In this document: in pieces, positions 52,020-60,974 of the stretch
Numbering within the stretch: position 1 is the stretch's first letter
Layout of the letters: each line of letters begins with the position of its first letter
Assembly (NCBI RefSeq): GCF_900100345.1
Contig: NZ_FMTT01000001.1
Coordinates: 124,001 to 188,000 of the forward strand
DNA: 64,000 nt
Source of the DNA: Paenibacillus tianmuensis
GTDB lineage: Bacteria > Bacillota > Bacilli > Paenibacillales > NBRC-103111
Direction of reading: 5' to 3'
Notes under the pieces: model-generated
The model's database searches: none
Seen by the model: only the letters and a program-made list of their open reading frames with translations
Told to the model about the DNA's origin: nothing
Made by a program: the position numbers and the translations under genes

Positions 52020-52823
52020 ATGAAACCAATCATCAAAGTAGCGGTTGCCGGAGCGGGAGGCCGTATGGGGCGCGAGGTCGTCAAGCTGGTATTAGGCGAT
52101 CCGGAACTGGAGCTGGCCGCTGCGGTTAACCGTTCTGCTGTAGGAACGGATGCAGGCAGACTGGTCGGCCTGGATGCTTGCGGAGTTGCGGTTACGAACG
52201 ATTTGGAGCTTGCTCTGGCAGAAACGAAACCCGACGTGCTGGTTGATTTTACAGCTCCACATTCGGCGGTAACGCACACCCGGTTGGCTATAAAACATAA
52301 GGTTCGCCCCGTGATGGGGACTACCGGCTTTACGCCGGAAGATATTGCCGAATTGGACAAGCAGTGCAAGGAAGCGGGGATTGGCGGATTGATCGCTCCG
52401 AACTTCTCGATAGGCGCCATTCTGATGATGAAATTCGCTGCGCAGGCCGCTAAATATTTTCCTCATCTGGAAATTATCGAGTATCATGGCGACCAGAAGC
52501 TGGACGCGCCTTCGGGCACTTCCGTGAAGACAGCGGAGCTGATCTCGGAAGCGAGGCAGGAACTGCGCCAAGGCAATCCGAACGAAGTGGAGACGATCGA
52601 AGGCTCGCGCGGAGGGTATTACAACGGTTTCCGGATTCATAGCGTTCGGCTGCCGGGTATCTTCGCCCAGCAGGAGGTCATCTTCGGCGCTTTCGGACAA
52701 TCCTTGAAAATCCGTCACGACTCGTATGACCGCGCCGGTTATATGCCTGGCGTTAAGGTAGCCGTTCAGAAAGTCATGGAATATACCGGTATGGTTTACG
52801 GCTTCGAACATTTTATCGATTAA
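52020..52823 (+). CDS. dapB: 4-hydroxy-tetrahydrodipicolinate reductase
   Basis: DapB makes tetrahydrodipicolinate for lysine and diaminopimelate. The 267-residue length is that of the family. '[15 protein letters not shown]' is the nucleotide motif, '[10 protein letters not shown]' and '[10 protein letters not shown]' follow, and '[17 protein letters not shown]' holds the catalytic His/Lys region. ATG 52020 is selected by alignment with the usual N-terminus although its ribosome-binding site (AAAGGA) is 13 bases away. Confidence 0.96.
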   Translation: MKPIIKVAVAGAGGRMGREVVKLVLGDPELELAAAVNRSAVGTDAGRLVGLDACGVAVTNDLELALAETKPDVLVDFTAPHSAVTHTRLAIKHKVRPVMGTTGFTPEDIAELDKQCKEAGIGGLIAPNFSIGAILMMKFAAQAAKYFPHLEIIEYHGDQKLDAPSGTSVKTAELISEARQELRQGNPNEVETIEGSRGGYYNGFRIHSVRLPGIFAQQEVIFGAFGQSLKIRHDSYDRAGYMPGVKVAVQKVMEYTGMVYGFEHFID

Positions 52824-52908
52824 AAACGAAAGAGGACATGGGGCCGGACCGAAGAGGACCGCTCGAGTGTCCTCGTTTTATAGGAGTTTAGAGAGGAGCT
52901 GCCATCCT

Positions 52909-53334
52909 ATGGCAATGAAAATCGCGCTTATCGCACACGACCGCAAGAAGGAAGAAATGGTCAATTTCGTTATGGCCTACGAGAATGTGTTTCAAGATCA
53001 TACATTGTATGCGACAGGAACGACAGGCACGCGCATTATGGAAAATACGAGCCTGCAGGTGAACCGCTTTATGTCCGGTCCGCTCGGAGGGGACCAACAG
53101 ATCGGCGCCTTGGTGGCGACCAATGAAATCGATTTGATTATCTTTTTGCGCGATCCGCTAATGGCGCAACCGCACGAGCCCGATATTATTGCTTTGCTTC
53201 GTCTGTGCGACGTTCAAGGAATTCCTTGCGCCACCAATATCGCGACCGCGGAAATTTTAGTCAAAGCGCTTGACCGGGGGGACTTCGCCTGGCGGGAGCT
53301 GGTGCATAAATACAAGCCGGGGATCGACCAATGA
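52909..53334 (+). CDS. mgsA: methylglyoxal synthase
   Basis: MgsA turns dihydroxyacetone phosphate into methylglyoxal, a bypass of glycolysis when phosphate is short. The 141-residue product has '[14 protein letters not shown]', 'ATGTTGTRI' and '[14 protein letters not shown]' with the catalytic Asp, and '[13 protein letters not shown]'. It overlaps bshB1 by four bases. Its neighbourhood with bacillithiol genes makes sense because bacillithiol detoxifies methylglyoxal; this link is an inference. Confidence 0.95.
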   Translation: MAMKIALIAHDRKKEEMVNFVMAYENVFQDHTLYATGTTGTRIMENTSLQVNRFMSGPLGGDQQIGALVATNEIDLIIFLRDPLMAQPHEPDIIALLRLCDVQGIPCATNIATAEILVKALDRGDFAWRELVHKYKPGIDQ

Positions 53335-54035
53335 ACGAGTCACTTGATTTGCTCGTTTTCGGCGCTCACCCGGACGACGCGGAAATCGGCATGGGCGGTA
53401 CGATTGCGAAGCATATGGCAGCCGGGCTTAAGGTAGGTATTTGTGACTTGACTTTGGCGGAAATGTCCTCTAACGGCACGATCGACACGCGTCAACAGGA
53501 GGCTAAGGCGGCATCGGAGGCGCTTGGCCTGACCGTTCGCACCAATCTGCAGCTGCTGGACCGCGGACTTTATCTGCTGCCGGAGTATGTGGAGCGCATT
53601 GTCTTGGAAATCCGCACATGGAAGCCGCGCATCGTATTCGCTCCGTATTGGGAGGACCGGCATCCGGACCATATCGCCTGCAGCAAGCTGGTGCAGGAAG
53701 CGCTGTTCAATGCCAAGCTGAGACGGTACTTGCCCGATCACCCGGCGCATACGGTAGAAGAAAGCTACTTTTATTTTATTAACGATGTGATAGAACCGGA
53801 CGTGATGGTTGACGTGACCGGCCAGTATGAGAGCAAGCGCTCGTCGCTGCTTGCGTATCGGAGCCAATTCGAAACTTCGGGTTCGGGTGCCGGGAACGAC
53901 ATCGTACGTACACCGCTGAACCAAGGCTATCTGGAGCGGGTGGAAGCTCGGGACTCTCTCCTTGGGCAAAAACGGTCGGTCCGGTATGCGGAAGGATTTA
54001 TCAGCAAGCTGCCTTACTTGACAGAGCTGTTCTAA
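53331..54035 (+). CDS. bshB1: bacillithiol biosynthesis deacetylase BshB1
   Basis: BshB1 removes the acetyl group from GlcNAc-malate, the second step of bacillithiol synthesis. The 234-residue LmbE-like enzyme has the zinc motif '[18 protein letters not shown]' near the N-terminus and a later His in 'RHPDHIACS'. It is placed between mgsA and bshA, as in B. subtilis. Confidence 0.96.
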   Translation: MNESLDLLVFGAHPDDAEIGMGGTIAKHMAAGLKVGICDLTLAEMSSNGTIDTRQQEAKAASEALGLTVRTNLQLLDRGLYLLPEYVERIVLEIRTWKPRIVFAPYWEDRHPDHIACSKLVQEALFNAKLRRYLPDHPAHTVEESYFYFINDVIEPDVMVDVTGQYESKRSSLLAYRSQFETSGSGAGNDIVRTPLNQGYLERVEARDSLLGQKRSVRYAEGFISKLPYLTELF

Positions 54036-54079
54036 AAGCATGATCAAATTCAGGAGCAAAAGGAGGCGGCTCGAAAACA

Positions 54080-55246
54080 ATGAACCGGCTAAAAATCGGA
54101 ATTACATGCTATCCCACATTAGGGGGGTCGGGCGTCGTCGCCACCGAGCTCGGAAAGCTGCTTGCGGAAAAAGGGCACGAGGTTCATTTTATTACGCACA
54201 GCATGCCGTTTCGACTTGGAAAGTTCGACCGCAACATCTTCTATCACGAAGTCGAAGTCAACGACTATTACGTGTTTAAATATCCGCCATACGATTTGTC
54301 TCTGGCCAGCAAGCTTGCACAGGTGGTGAAGCTGGAACAGCTGGATCTGCTGCATGTCCATTACGCTATTCCGCACGCCGTCTGCGCCCTGCTTGCCAAG
54401 CAGATGGTTGGGCCAGAGCTGAAAGTGGTAACGACTTTGCATGGCACCGATATTACGGTTCTGGCGCAGGACGAATCGCTAAGCGATCTGATCCGGTATG
54501 CGATCAACCAAAGCGATGCGGTGACCGCCGTATCGCAGGATTTGATACAGGAGACGCGGCAGCTGCTCGGAATCGAGAAGCCGATCGATTTGGCTTACAA
54601 TTTCGTGGACAAACGGGTATATTATCCGCGCGAAGTGGCAACGCTCCGCAAGGAGTATGCGCATCCCGACGAGAAGATTTTGATTCACATTTCCAACTTC
54701 CGTCCGGTCAAGCGGGTAACGGATGTTGTGGACATTTTCGACCGCGTCCGCAAAGAAGTACCTTCCCGCCTGCTGTTTGTAGGCGAAGGCCCGGAGTTGT
54801 CCAAGGTGCTCTGCAAGGTTAAGGAGCTCGGGCTAATGGATCGGGTGACTTTCTGCGGCAAGCAGGACGACGTCGCCCAGCTGTTGTCGTTAGCCGACCT
54901 TATGCTGCTTCCGTCCGAGAAGGAAAGCTTCGGCTTGGTTGCGCTGGAAGCGATGGCCTGCGGCGTACCGACGATCGCATCGAACGCCGGCGGCATTCCC
55001 GAGTTGATTACTCACGGCGAAACCGGTTATTTGGCGGATATCGGCGATGTAGAGCAAATGGCGGCATATGCGATAGCGCTGCTAAAGGACGAAAGCTTGT
55101 ACAAAAAGACGGTAGACGCCTGTTTGTACCGGGCACATTGTACGTTCTGCAACGATTTGATTACGCAGCAGTATGAAGCGTTGTACTATCGGGTGCTTGG
55201 GCGGCCGATCCCGGAATCGATTCGGGAAAATCCGCTTAACTGCTGA
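54080..55246 (+). CDS. bshA: N-acetyl-alpha-D-glucosaminyl L-malate synthase BshA
   Basis: BshA joins UDP-GlcNAc and L-malate, the first step of bacillithiol synthesis. The 388-residue GT4 glycosyltransferase has 'YPTLGGSGVVATELGKLLAE' near the N-terminus, 'TTLHGTDITVL', and the E-x7-E motif in 'EKESFGLVALEAMACG' (C-terminal domain). It follows bshB1 by 45 bases. The third gene, bshC, is not in the window. Confidence 0.96.
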   Translation: MNRLKIGITCYPTLGGSGVVATELGKLLAEKGHEVHFITHSMPFRLGKFDRNIFYHEVEVNDYYVFKYPPYDLSLASKLAQVVKLEQLDLLHVHYAIPHAVCALLAKQMVGPELKVVTTLHGTDITVLAQDESLSDLIRYAINQSDAVTAVSQDLIQETRQLLGIEKPIDLAYNFVDKRVYYPREVATLRKEYAHPDEKILIHISNFRPVKRVTDVVDIFDRVRKEVPSRLLFVGEGPELSKVLCKVKELGLMDRVTFCGKQDDVAQLLSLADLMLLPSEKESFGLVALEAMACGVPTIASNAGGIPELITHGETGYLADIGDVEQMAAYAIALLKDESLYKKTVDACLYRAHCTFCNDLITQQYEALYYRVLGRPIPESIRENPLNC

Positions 55247-55268
55247 CAAGGGAAGCGGGAGTACATAC

Positions 55269-56564
55269 ATGAGCGATGCTTTAAAGCAGGGGGCCATGCA
55301 GATTGTCCAGCGTTTGTGCGAGTCGGGCTTCGAGGCTTATTTGGTCGGCGGATGCGTTCGGGACGAACAGCTCGGACGCCCTGTGAAGGATTACGATATT
55401 GCCACTTCGGCTCATCCCGGCCAGGTGCAGCGGCTTTTTGAGCGCACGGTGCCCACCGGATTGCAGCATGGGACGGTTACGGTCGTGGCGGATAAGATGC
55501 CTTACGAAGTAACGACGTTTCGCCGGGAAGGCGGATACGAAGCGTTCCGGCGCCCGACTGAGGTGGAATATATCGACAGCTTGACGGAGGATTTGCAGCG
55601 GCGCGATTTCACGATGAATGCGATGGCTATCGACCAAAACGGCCATCTGATCGATCCGTTCGATGGCATGAAGGATTTGGAACGCGGCGTCCTTCGCTGC
55701 GTTGGTCAAGCGGAAGCGCGGTTCGGAGAAGATGCGCTGCGAATGATGCGGTGCCTCCGTTTTGCATCGGAGTACGGCCTGACAGTGGAACAGGCGACCT
55801 GGGACGCTCTGAACTCCGGCATTTCGTTGCTGCGGCATATCGCCATGGAACGGACCCGGGCGGAGCTGGAGCGCATGGTTGGGGGCAGTGACCCGAACCG
55901 TGCCTTGGAGTTGCTCGCGGAAAGCCGGGCGCTGCGTCACGTGAAGCAGGAACTGCTGCTGTCCGGGCTGGACAAGGAAACGGAATGGCCGCCCCTCTCA
56001 CGGTTAACGGAAATGGAGCATCGGATTGCTTTTATCTACATTCGACTGGGAGCCGTTCCGGCGGATGTTGAAGAGGATATGATCAAGCTAACGTTCTCCA
56101 GACAACAGATGGAGACAGTCAAACGAATCGTTGCCGCGCATACTGCTCTTGTATCCGGATTGGGTGAATCGACGGAACGGGGCGGAGAACCCTACTTGAG
56201 AAAAGTATGGATTGCGGCCGTACTCAAGTATGGCGTTTCTGCGCTCCGTACGTTAAGAGAGATTTACTTGCTGGAGGACGCCCCGATTCGGACTGACAAC
56301 GTCAAGGTTGGCAGGGCCGTGGATGTATGGAGAAGAATAGGCGCCGTGTGGCTAGAGCAGATGCCCGTTTCAGCTCTTGCAGAGCTTGCCGTCGGAGGGA
56401 AGGAGCTTATGGATCGTCTGGGAGTCCAAGGCGGTCCGTGGACCGGCCGGCTGCTGCACCGCTTGCTTGAAAGCGCTGCGCTCGGCGAACTTCCCAACGA
56501 CAAAGAAACGCTGCTTGCGGCAGCGAAGGAGCATTACGAAAACATGCAGGAGAACGATGAATGA
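55269..56564 (+). CDS. cca: CCA-adding tRNA nucleotidyltransferase
   Basis: Cca adds CCA to tRNA 3' ends without a template. The 431-residue class II enzyme has 'LVGGCVRDEQLGRPVKDYDIATSA' (split here: 'VGGCVRD' and 'KDYDIATS') with the catalytic Asp pair, 'RRDFTMNAMAID', and 'EDALRMMRCLRFASEYG'. It is needed for tRNA-Pro at 19.3 kb, whose CCA is not encoded. ATG 55269 is chosen over an upstream frame that overlaps bshA. Confidence 0.95.
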   Translation: MSDALKQGAMQIVQRLCESGFEAYLVGGCVRDEQLGRPVKDYDIATSAHPGQVQRLFERTVPTGLQHGTVTVVADKMPYEVTTFRREGGYEAFRRPTEVEYIDSLTEDLQRRDFTMNAMAIDQNGHLIDPFDGMKDLERGVLRCVGQAEARFGEDALRMMRCLRFASEYGLTVEQATWDALNSGISLLRHIAMERTRAELERMVGGSDPNRALELLAESRALRHVKQELLLSGLDKETEWPPLSRLTEMEHRIAFIYIRLGAVPADVEEDMIKLTFSRQQMETVKRIVAAHTALVSGLGESTERGGEPYLRKVWIAAVLKYGVSALRTLREIYLLEDAPIRTDNVKVGRAVDVWRRIGAVWLEQMPVSALAELAVGGKELMDRLGVQGGPWTGRLLHRLLESAALGELPNDKETLLAAAKEHYENMQENDE

Positions 56565-57535
56565 TGACGGATCGACTGATCGGACTGTTCGAGCAATCGG
56601 ATGGTAAATTTTTGTCCGGCGAACAGCTGAGCGAGGAGCTTGGCGTCAGCCGGACGGCCGTTTGGAAGCAGATCGAACGTTTGCGGCAGCGAGGATACCG
56701 CTTTGAAGCAGTATCGCGCAAAGGCTACCGGCTGTTGTCCAAGCCGGACAGGCTGGATATAAGCCGCCTGCAATTGAAGCTGGAGACGGAACGGTTCGGC
56801 CGGTTCGTGAAATATTACGACCAAGTGGAGTCGACGCAAATCGTCGCGGCTCGCTGTGTCGCGGAAGGTGCCGAGGAAGGCACGCTTATTCTTACGGAAG
56901 AGCAAACAGCCGGGAAAGGCCGGATGGGACGCAAGTGGCATTCTCCGGTCGGAAAAGGCATCTGGATGAGTCTGATTTTGAAGCCGGTGTGGATTCCTTT
57001 GTTATTCACCCCTCAATTGACTTTGCTCGTTGCCGTCGCTTTATGCCGGGCCATCCGCAGCGCGGCAGGTGTGGAGGCAGGGATCAAATGGCCGAACGAT
57101 CTGCTTGTCGGCGGCAAGAAGGTCGCCGGTATTTTGCTTGAATCGAGCGCCGAGGATGAACGGCTGCAGCACATTATCGCCGGAGTCGGCATTAGCGTGA
57201 ATCTGCAATCGGACGATTTTCCTCCGGAGCTGAGGGATACAGCCACCTCGCTTGCCATCGAAGCAGGTCGTCAGGTGGACCGGATCGAGGTGCTCAGCCG
57301 ATTTTTGCTGGAGTGGGAGCAGTTGTACGAGTTGTACCGGCGGGAGGGCTTTGCCCCCATCAAGCTGCTGTGGGAAGCGCTGAACGTATCGCTTCACCGG
57401 AATATCCGCTGCCGGACCCCTCAAGGGGACTTCGAAGGATTTGCCGAGGGGATCGATGAGCATGGCGCTTTGCAGCTTCGCACAGCAGACGGATCGGTAA
57501 AAAAGCTGTATTCCGCCGATATCAGTTTCGGGTGA
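56561..57535 (+). CDS. birA: biotin-[acetyl-CoA-carboxylase] ligase / biotin repressor
   Basis: BirA activates biotin and attaches it to acetyl-CoA carboxylase, and can repress biotin genes. The 324-residue product has an N-terminal winged helix (about 1-65; 'EQLSEELGVSRTAVWKQIERL' in part), so it is the bifunctional type, then the biotin-AMP loop 'GKGRMGRKWHSP' and 'IKWPNDLLVGGKKVAGIL'. It overlaps the cca stop by four bases, with GGAGA upstream. Confidence 0.95.
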   Translation: MMTDRLIGLFEQSDGKFLSGEQLSEELGVSRTAVWKQIERLRQRGYRFEAVSRKGYRLLSKPDRLDISRLQLKLETERFGRFVKYYDQVESTQIVAARCVAEGAEEGTLILTEEQTAGKGRMGRKWHSPVGKGIWMSLILKPVWIPLLFTPQLTLLVAVALCRAIRSAAGVEAGIKWPNDLLVGGKKVAGILLESSAEDERLQHIIAGVGISVNLQSDDFPPELRDTATSLAIEAGRQVDRIEVLSRFLLEWEQLYELYRREGFAPIKLLWEALNVSLHRNIRCRTPQGDFEGFAEGIDEHGALQLRTADGSVKKLYSADISFG

Positions 57536-57560
57536 CACAAGTTGAAAACTTTGGTATAAT
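57532..57560 (+). promoter_or_regulatory. promoter between birA and panB
   Basis: GTGACA (57532-57537), exactly 17 bases, TATAAT (57555-57560) with extended TGG. It overlaps the birA stop codon. Confidence 0.75.
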
Positions 57561-57566
57561 GTACGG

Positions 57567-57748
57567 TACGAAGACGGTATCCGCATGGAGCTGTACTTCA
57601 GCCGTATGTTTCTTGCTTGAACAACCGAATAGCTTGACCCAAGCAATATGTCGGATTCTGCTCTGAGCCTAACCGGACCGAGACAGAAGGATCATATGAG
57701 AAGGACATGTGAACCTTTTAGCCTCTGTATGGGCTGAAAGGTTTTTTT
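57567..57748 (+). ncRNA. candidate structured RNA or attenuated leader upstream of panB (~180 nt)
   Basis: A strong promoter and a strong terminator bound this stretch and no long reading frame lies in it. CAAGCAA (57640-57646) can pair with TTGCTTG (57613-57619), or its CAAGC part with GCTTG (57632-57636). The two hairpins exclude each other, as in a switch. A 13-codon frame (ATG 57696 to TGA 57737, AGAAGGA four bases upstream) runs into the terminator. It could be a free RNA or a leader for panBCD. I found no T-box, SAM, TPP or FMN signature. The gap 57536-57868 is filled by this unit and the hairpin at 57787-57835. Confidence 0.5.
57712..57748 (+). terminator. terminator upstream of panB
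   Basis: Stem AACCTTTtAGCC with GGGCTgAAAGGTT and loop of seven, then seven T residues. Confidence 0.9.
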
Positions 57749-57786
57749 GCTCTTTGCAACAATCCGGCCGATTATCGCAATACTAT

Positions 57787-57835
57787 CAGGGAGGAAGGAC
57801 GGCAGAGGGATACTTTCCCGAGCGACGGAACCCTG
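57787..57835 (+). promoter_or_regulatory. structured panB leader hairpin, candidate pan RNA motif
   Basis: Outer stem CAGGG (57787-57791) with CCCTG (57831-57835). Inner hairpin GGGA-TACTT-TCCC (57807-57819). Internal loops contain GGACGG and CGACGG. A 'pan' RNA motif is known before panB in Firmicutes; I cannot confirm the consensus from memory, so the match is by position and general shape. Confidence 0.4.
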
Positions 57836-57868
57836 AACCATTCTAACCCGGAAGGCAAGGTGTTAATC

Positions 57869-58747
57869 ATGGACATGCGTAAACCAGTCACGACGGCCAA
57901 ACTGAGAAAAATGAAGGAAGACGGGATTCCGATCAGCGTGATGACGGCATACGATTACCCGACGGCCATGCTGGCGGAGGAAGCCGGCATCGATGTGATT
58001 CTTGTAGGGGATTCGCTGGGGAATGTTGTGCTCGGCTACGATTCAACGGTCCCCGTCACGCTGGACGATATGATTTACCATACGCGTGCGGTTACGCGTG
58101 CGGTCCGGACCAGCTTTGTGGTAACGGATCTTCCGTTCAATACGTATCACGGCAGCATCAATGCGTCGCTTCGGAATGCGGGACGGATTATGCAGGAAGG
58201 GCTGGCCAAAGCGGTGAAGATGGAAGGCGGCGCGGAGATTGCGCCGACGGTCGAAGCGCTTGTGCAAGCAGGCATTCCTGTAATGGCCCACCTCGGCCTG
58301 ACCCCTCAGTCGATTCACCAGCTCGGAGGCTATAAAATCCAGGGCAAGACGACCGCTCAAGCACAAAAATTGCTCGACGATGCCAAAGCTTTGGAGCAGG
58401 CGGGGGCTTTTTCCATCGTGCTGGAACTGGTAACCGATCAGGTGGCCGCACATCTGACGAGCAAGCTGTCCATTCCGACCATCGGTATTGGCGCCGGCAA
58501 AGATTGCGGCGGACAGGTGCTCGTATTTCACGATGCGCTTGGCTACGGATCGGATATTCACCCGAAGCGTTTTGTGAAGACTTACGGAAACGTCGGCGAT
58601 ATGATCCGCAGCGGGCTCCGCCAGTATGTGGACGACGTGAAGCAGCGCAGCTTCCCGGGGCCGGAGCATTCGTTCCGTATGGATGACGAAGTGGCAGAGT
58701 CCTTGTACGGCGGCGGGAAACCGGTAGCAGCAGCACATAGAGAATAA
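57869..58747 (+). CDS. panB: 3-methyl-2-oxobutanoate hydroxymethyltransferase
   Basis: PanB transfers a one-carbon unit from methylene-tetrahydrofolate to ketoisovalerate, the first step to pantothenate. The 292-residue barrel has 'MTAYDYPTAMLAEEAGID', 'VGDSLGNVVLGYDSTVPVT', 'DLPFNTY' and 'PTIGIGAG'. ATG 57869 lies six bases after AAGGTG; the GTG at 57860 is in that site. It leads panBCD. Confidence 0.97.
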   Translation: MDMRKPVTTAKLRKMKEDGIPISVMTAYDYPTAMLAEEAGIDVILVGDSLGNVVLGYDSTVPVTLDDMIYHTRAVTRAVRTSFVVTDLPFNTYHGSINASLRNAGRIMQEGLAKAVKMEGGAEIAPTVEALVQAGIPVMAHLGLTPQSIHQLGGYKIQGKTTAQAQKLLDDAKALEQAGAFSIVLELVTDQVAAHLTSKLSIPTIGIGAGKDCGGQVLVFHDALGYGSDIHPKRFVKTYGNVGDMIRSGLRQYVDDVKQRSFPGPEHSFRMDDEVAESLYGGGKPVAAAHRE

Positions 58748-58768
58748 GAAACGGAGTTTCGATAACCG

Positions 58769-59656
58769 ATGGAAATTGTTCATCAGATTGAATCATTACG
58801 ACAGTTGATAAAAGCAAAACGGGCTGCCAATCCCGCTGTACGCATCGGCTTCGTGCCGACAATGGGCTTCCTGCACCGAGGCCATGCCTCGCTGCTCGAA
58901 GCTGCGCGCAAAGAGTGCGACGTGGTTATCCTGAGCATTTTCGTCAATCCGCTGCAGTTCGGGCCGAACGAAGATTTGGAGCGGTATCCGCGGGACGAGG
59001 AGCGGGATATGGCCATCGCGCGCGAAGCCGGGACAGACATCGTATTTTTCCCGCAGGTGAGCGAGATGTACCCGAAGCCGACCCGAACGATTGTTACTGT
59101 CTCCGGAGTAACCGAGCGTCTGTGCGGCGCTTCCCGGCCAGGGCATTTTGACGGTGTTGCCACGGTTGTTACCAAGCTGCTGAATATCGTACAGCCTGAC
59201 AAAGCGTATTTCGGGATGAAAGACGCCCAACAGGTAGCGGTCATCGAGCAGATGGTGTACGATCTGAACATTCCTGTCACCATCGTCCCATGTCCGATCG
59301 TCCGGGAAGAAGACGGACTTGCGCTGAGCTCGCGCAACGTGTATTTGAGCGAGGAAGAGAGAAAGCAGGCGCTTGTCCTCTCCGCAGCGCTGGAAGAGGC
59401 GGAATCGCTGCTCGAAGCTCGTAAGGAAGCGATCTCCCCGGAAGAGCTGCGCCAAACGGTCGTTCGGCATATTCAATCCTCACCGTTGGCCGATATCGAT
59501 TATGTGGAGCTGCTATCTTATCCGGATCTGGCTCCAGTGGATTTTTGGAGCAGTAACGAGAGGATGATTATCGCCGTGGCCGTTCGTTTCGGGGCGACGC
59601 GCTTGATCGATAATCGCATACTTCACGCTCCCGTAGCTTCATTGAGCCATTTGTAA
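58769..59656 (+). CDS. panC: pantothenate synthetase
   Basis: PanC joins pantoate and beta-alanine with ATP. The 295-residue product has the nucleotidyltransferase HxGH-type motif in 'VPTMGFLHRGHASLLEAAR', 'VSIFVNPLQFGPNED' region ('LSIFVNPLQFGPNED'), and 'YFGMKDAQQ' followed by 'LALSSRNVYLS'. It follows panB by 21 bases. Confidence 0.97.
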   Translation: MEIVHQIESLRQLIKAKRAANPAVRIGFVPTMGFLHRGHASLLEAARKECDVVILSIFVNPLQFGPNEDLERYPRDEERDMAIAREAGTDIVFFPQVSEMYPKPTRTIVTVSGVTERLCGASRPGHFDGVATVVTKLLNIVQPDKAYFGMKDAQQVAVIEQMVYDLNIPVTIVPCPIVREEDGLALSSRNVYLSEEERKQALVLSAALEEAESLLEARKEAISPEELRQTVVRHIQSSPLADIDYVELLSYPDLAPVDFWSSNERMIIAVAVRFGATRLIDNRILHAPVASLSHL

Positions 59657-59710
59657 TCCGACAGCTAAGGGGCAGGTCCCGAGAGCGCAAAAACGTAGGA
59701 GGCGTCAGCC

Positions 59711-60094
59711 ATGTTTCGTACCATGTTAAAATCGAAAATTCACCGTGCGACTGTAACGGAAGCGAATTTAAACTATGTCGGGAGCATTACGATCGATCAG
59801 GATTTGTTGGATCTGGTCGACATGCTGCCTAACGAAAAAGTCCAAATCGTCAATAACAACAATGGCGCCCGATTCGAGACCTATATTATTCCCGGGCCGC
59901 GGGGCTCGGGTGTTGTTTGCTTGAACGGTGCTGCGGCCCGAATGGTTCACCCCGGAGATATTGTCATTATTTTATCGTATGTCATGTTATCGGACGAAGA
60001 AGCCCGCAAGCATACCCCGAGCATTGCCATTATGGGCGAGAACAACCAAGTCGTTGGCGTGTTGAAGGAAGAAATTCATTCCACGGTCCTTTAA
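59711..60094 (+). CDS. panD: aspartate 1-decarboxylase
   Basis: PanD makes beta-alanine from aspartate with a pyruvoyl group formed by self-cleavage. The 127-residue precursor has the cleavage site Gly24-Ser25 in 'NYVGSITID' and the conserved Lys9 and '[12 protein letters not shown]'. It ends panBCD. ATG follows GTAGGAGG. Confidence 0.97.
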   Translation: MFRTMLKSKIHRATVTEANLNYVGSITIDQDLLDLVDMLPNEKVQIVNNNNGARFETYIIPGPRGSGVVCLNGAAARMVHPGDIVIILSYVMLSDEEARKHTPSIAIMGENNQVVGVLKEEIHSTVL

Positions 60095-60213
60095 ACGAGA
60101 ATGAAACGGGACGGGTAGACGCACAATGTAGATACGATCACAGCGGGCGCCACAGCCGCGGCGAAGACGTTTAAAGCTGCTGTGGGAAAAGAAGCAAAGG
60201 TGGGATACGGCCG

Positions 60214-60861
60214 ATGTTTAAACATCTTTTTGCTTCCATGAACGAAATGCTGGATGAAGTCATATCACAATACCCGTCCTCCCAAGGCGCCGCGCGCAGG
60301 GAGCTGCAGGAAAAGCTGCGAGCTCTAAAGGCGATGAGCGACGCCTGCATTGAAGAATGGCTGCAGTTCGAAGAAAAATGGAGTAAGCTAATAAGCCTTG
60401 CAGGCATTTCATTGAACGGTATGGGAGCCGATCCGCTCGATCCCGAATTTTCAGGCAAACGAACCGATTTGTTTATCCGGGGACAAGGGTATTACAAGCT
60501 CCACATGTTCGACCGGGCGATTGCCGAATTCGACGAGCTGATCCGGCTCCAGCCCGATTTCAATTTGGCGCGGATTTATTTGGCCATGTCTTACTTGCTC
60601 AAAGGGGAAGCCGGAGAAAGCTATCTGCATTTTCAATTTTTATCCCGGTTGACCGAAAATATGCAGCTCAAAGCGATTTCCTTTAATGCCATGGGGTGCA
60701 TCCAAGCGCAGCTGCGCAATATGGACAAGGCGTGCGAATTGTTCAACATGGCTTACCGGACCGATCCGTCCAGCGTTCAGCCTTTGCTCGATTTGGGCGT
60801 TTGCTGCGAGAAAAAGGGTGGGCTCCAGTTTGTGTTCGATATGTCCCGGCCTTCGGATTAA
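60214..60861 (+). CDS. tetratricopeptide-repeat protein
   Basis: The 215-residue soluble protein has an N-terminal helical part (1-85) and TPR units from about 90 ('GYYKLHMFDRAIAEFDELIR', 'ARIYLAMSYLLKGEAGES', 'CIQAQLRNMDKACELFNMAY'). It lies between panD and dinG. No catalytic motif. Partner unknown. The ATG has AAAGGTGGG upstream. Confidence 0.75.
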   Translation: MFKHLFASMNEMLDEVISQYPSSQGAARRELQEKLRALKAMSDACIEEWLQFEEKWSKLISLAGISLNGMGADPLDPEFSGKRTDLFIRGQGYYKLHMFDRAIAEFDELIRLQPDFNLARIYLAMSYLLKGEAGESYLHFQFLSRLTENMQLKAISFNAMGCIQAQLRNMDKACELFNMAYRTDPSSVQPLLDLGVCCEKKGGLQFVFDMSRPSD

Positions 60862-60974
60862 GCGAATGTTCGTTCCTGTTTTTTTGTAAAAAGGTTAAGT
60901 TTGCTATTCCCTTTTTCCCTCAGTATTGGTATGCTTATGAGAAGAGTGGGAATGAAGGGATTGACACGACTCCG

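Noticed and set aside
52824-52908. Terminator between dapB and mgsA (GAGGACA/TGTCCTC)
   Set aside because: The stem is short with a long loop and the following GTTTTAT is a weak T tract.
57567-57748. 6S RNA
   Set aside because: Size fits, but the ends do not form the long closing stem with a central bubble, and a normal terminator hairpin closes the unit.
57567-57868. T-box, SAM, TPP or FMN riboswitch before panB
   Set aside because: I found none of their conserved core sequences, such as the GGTGGNACC of T-boxes.
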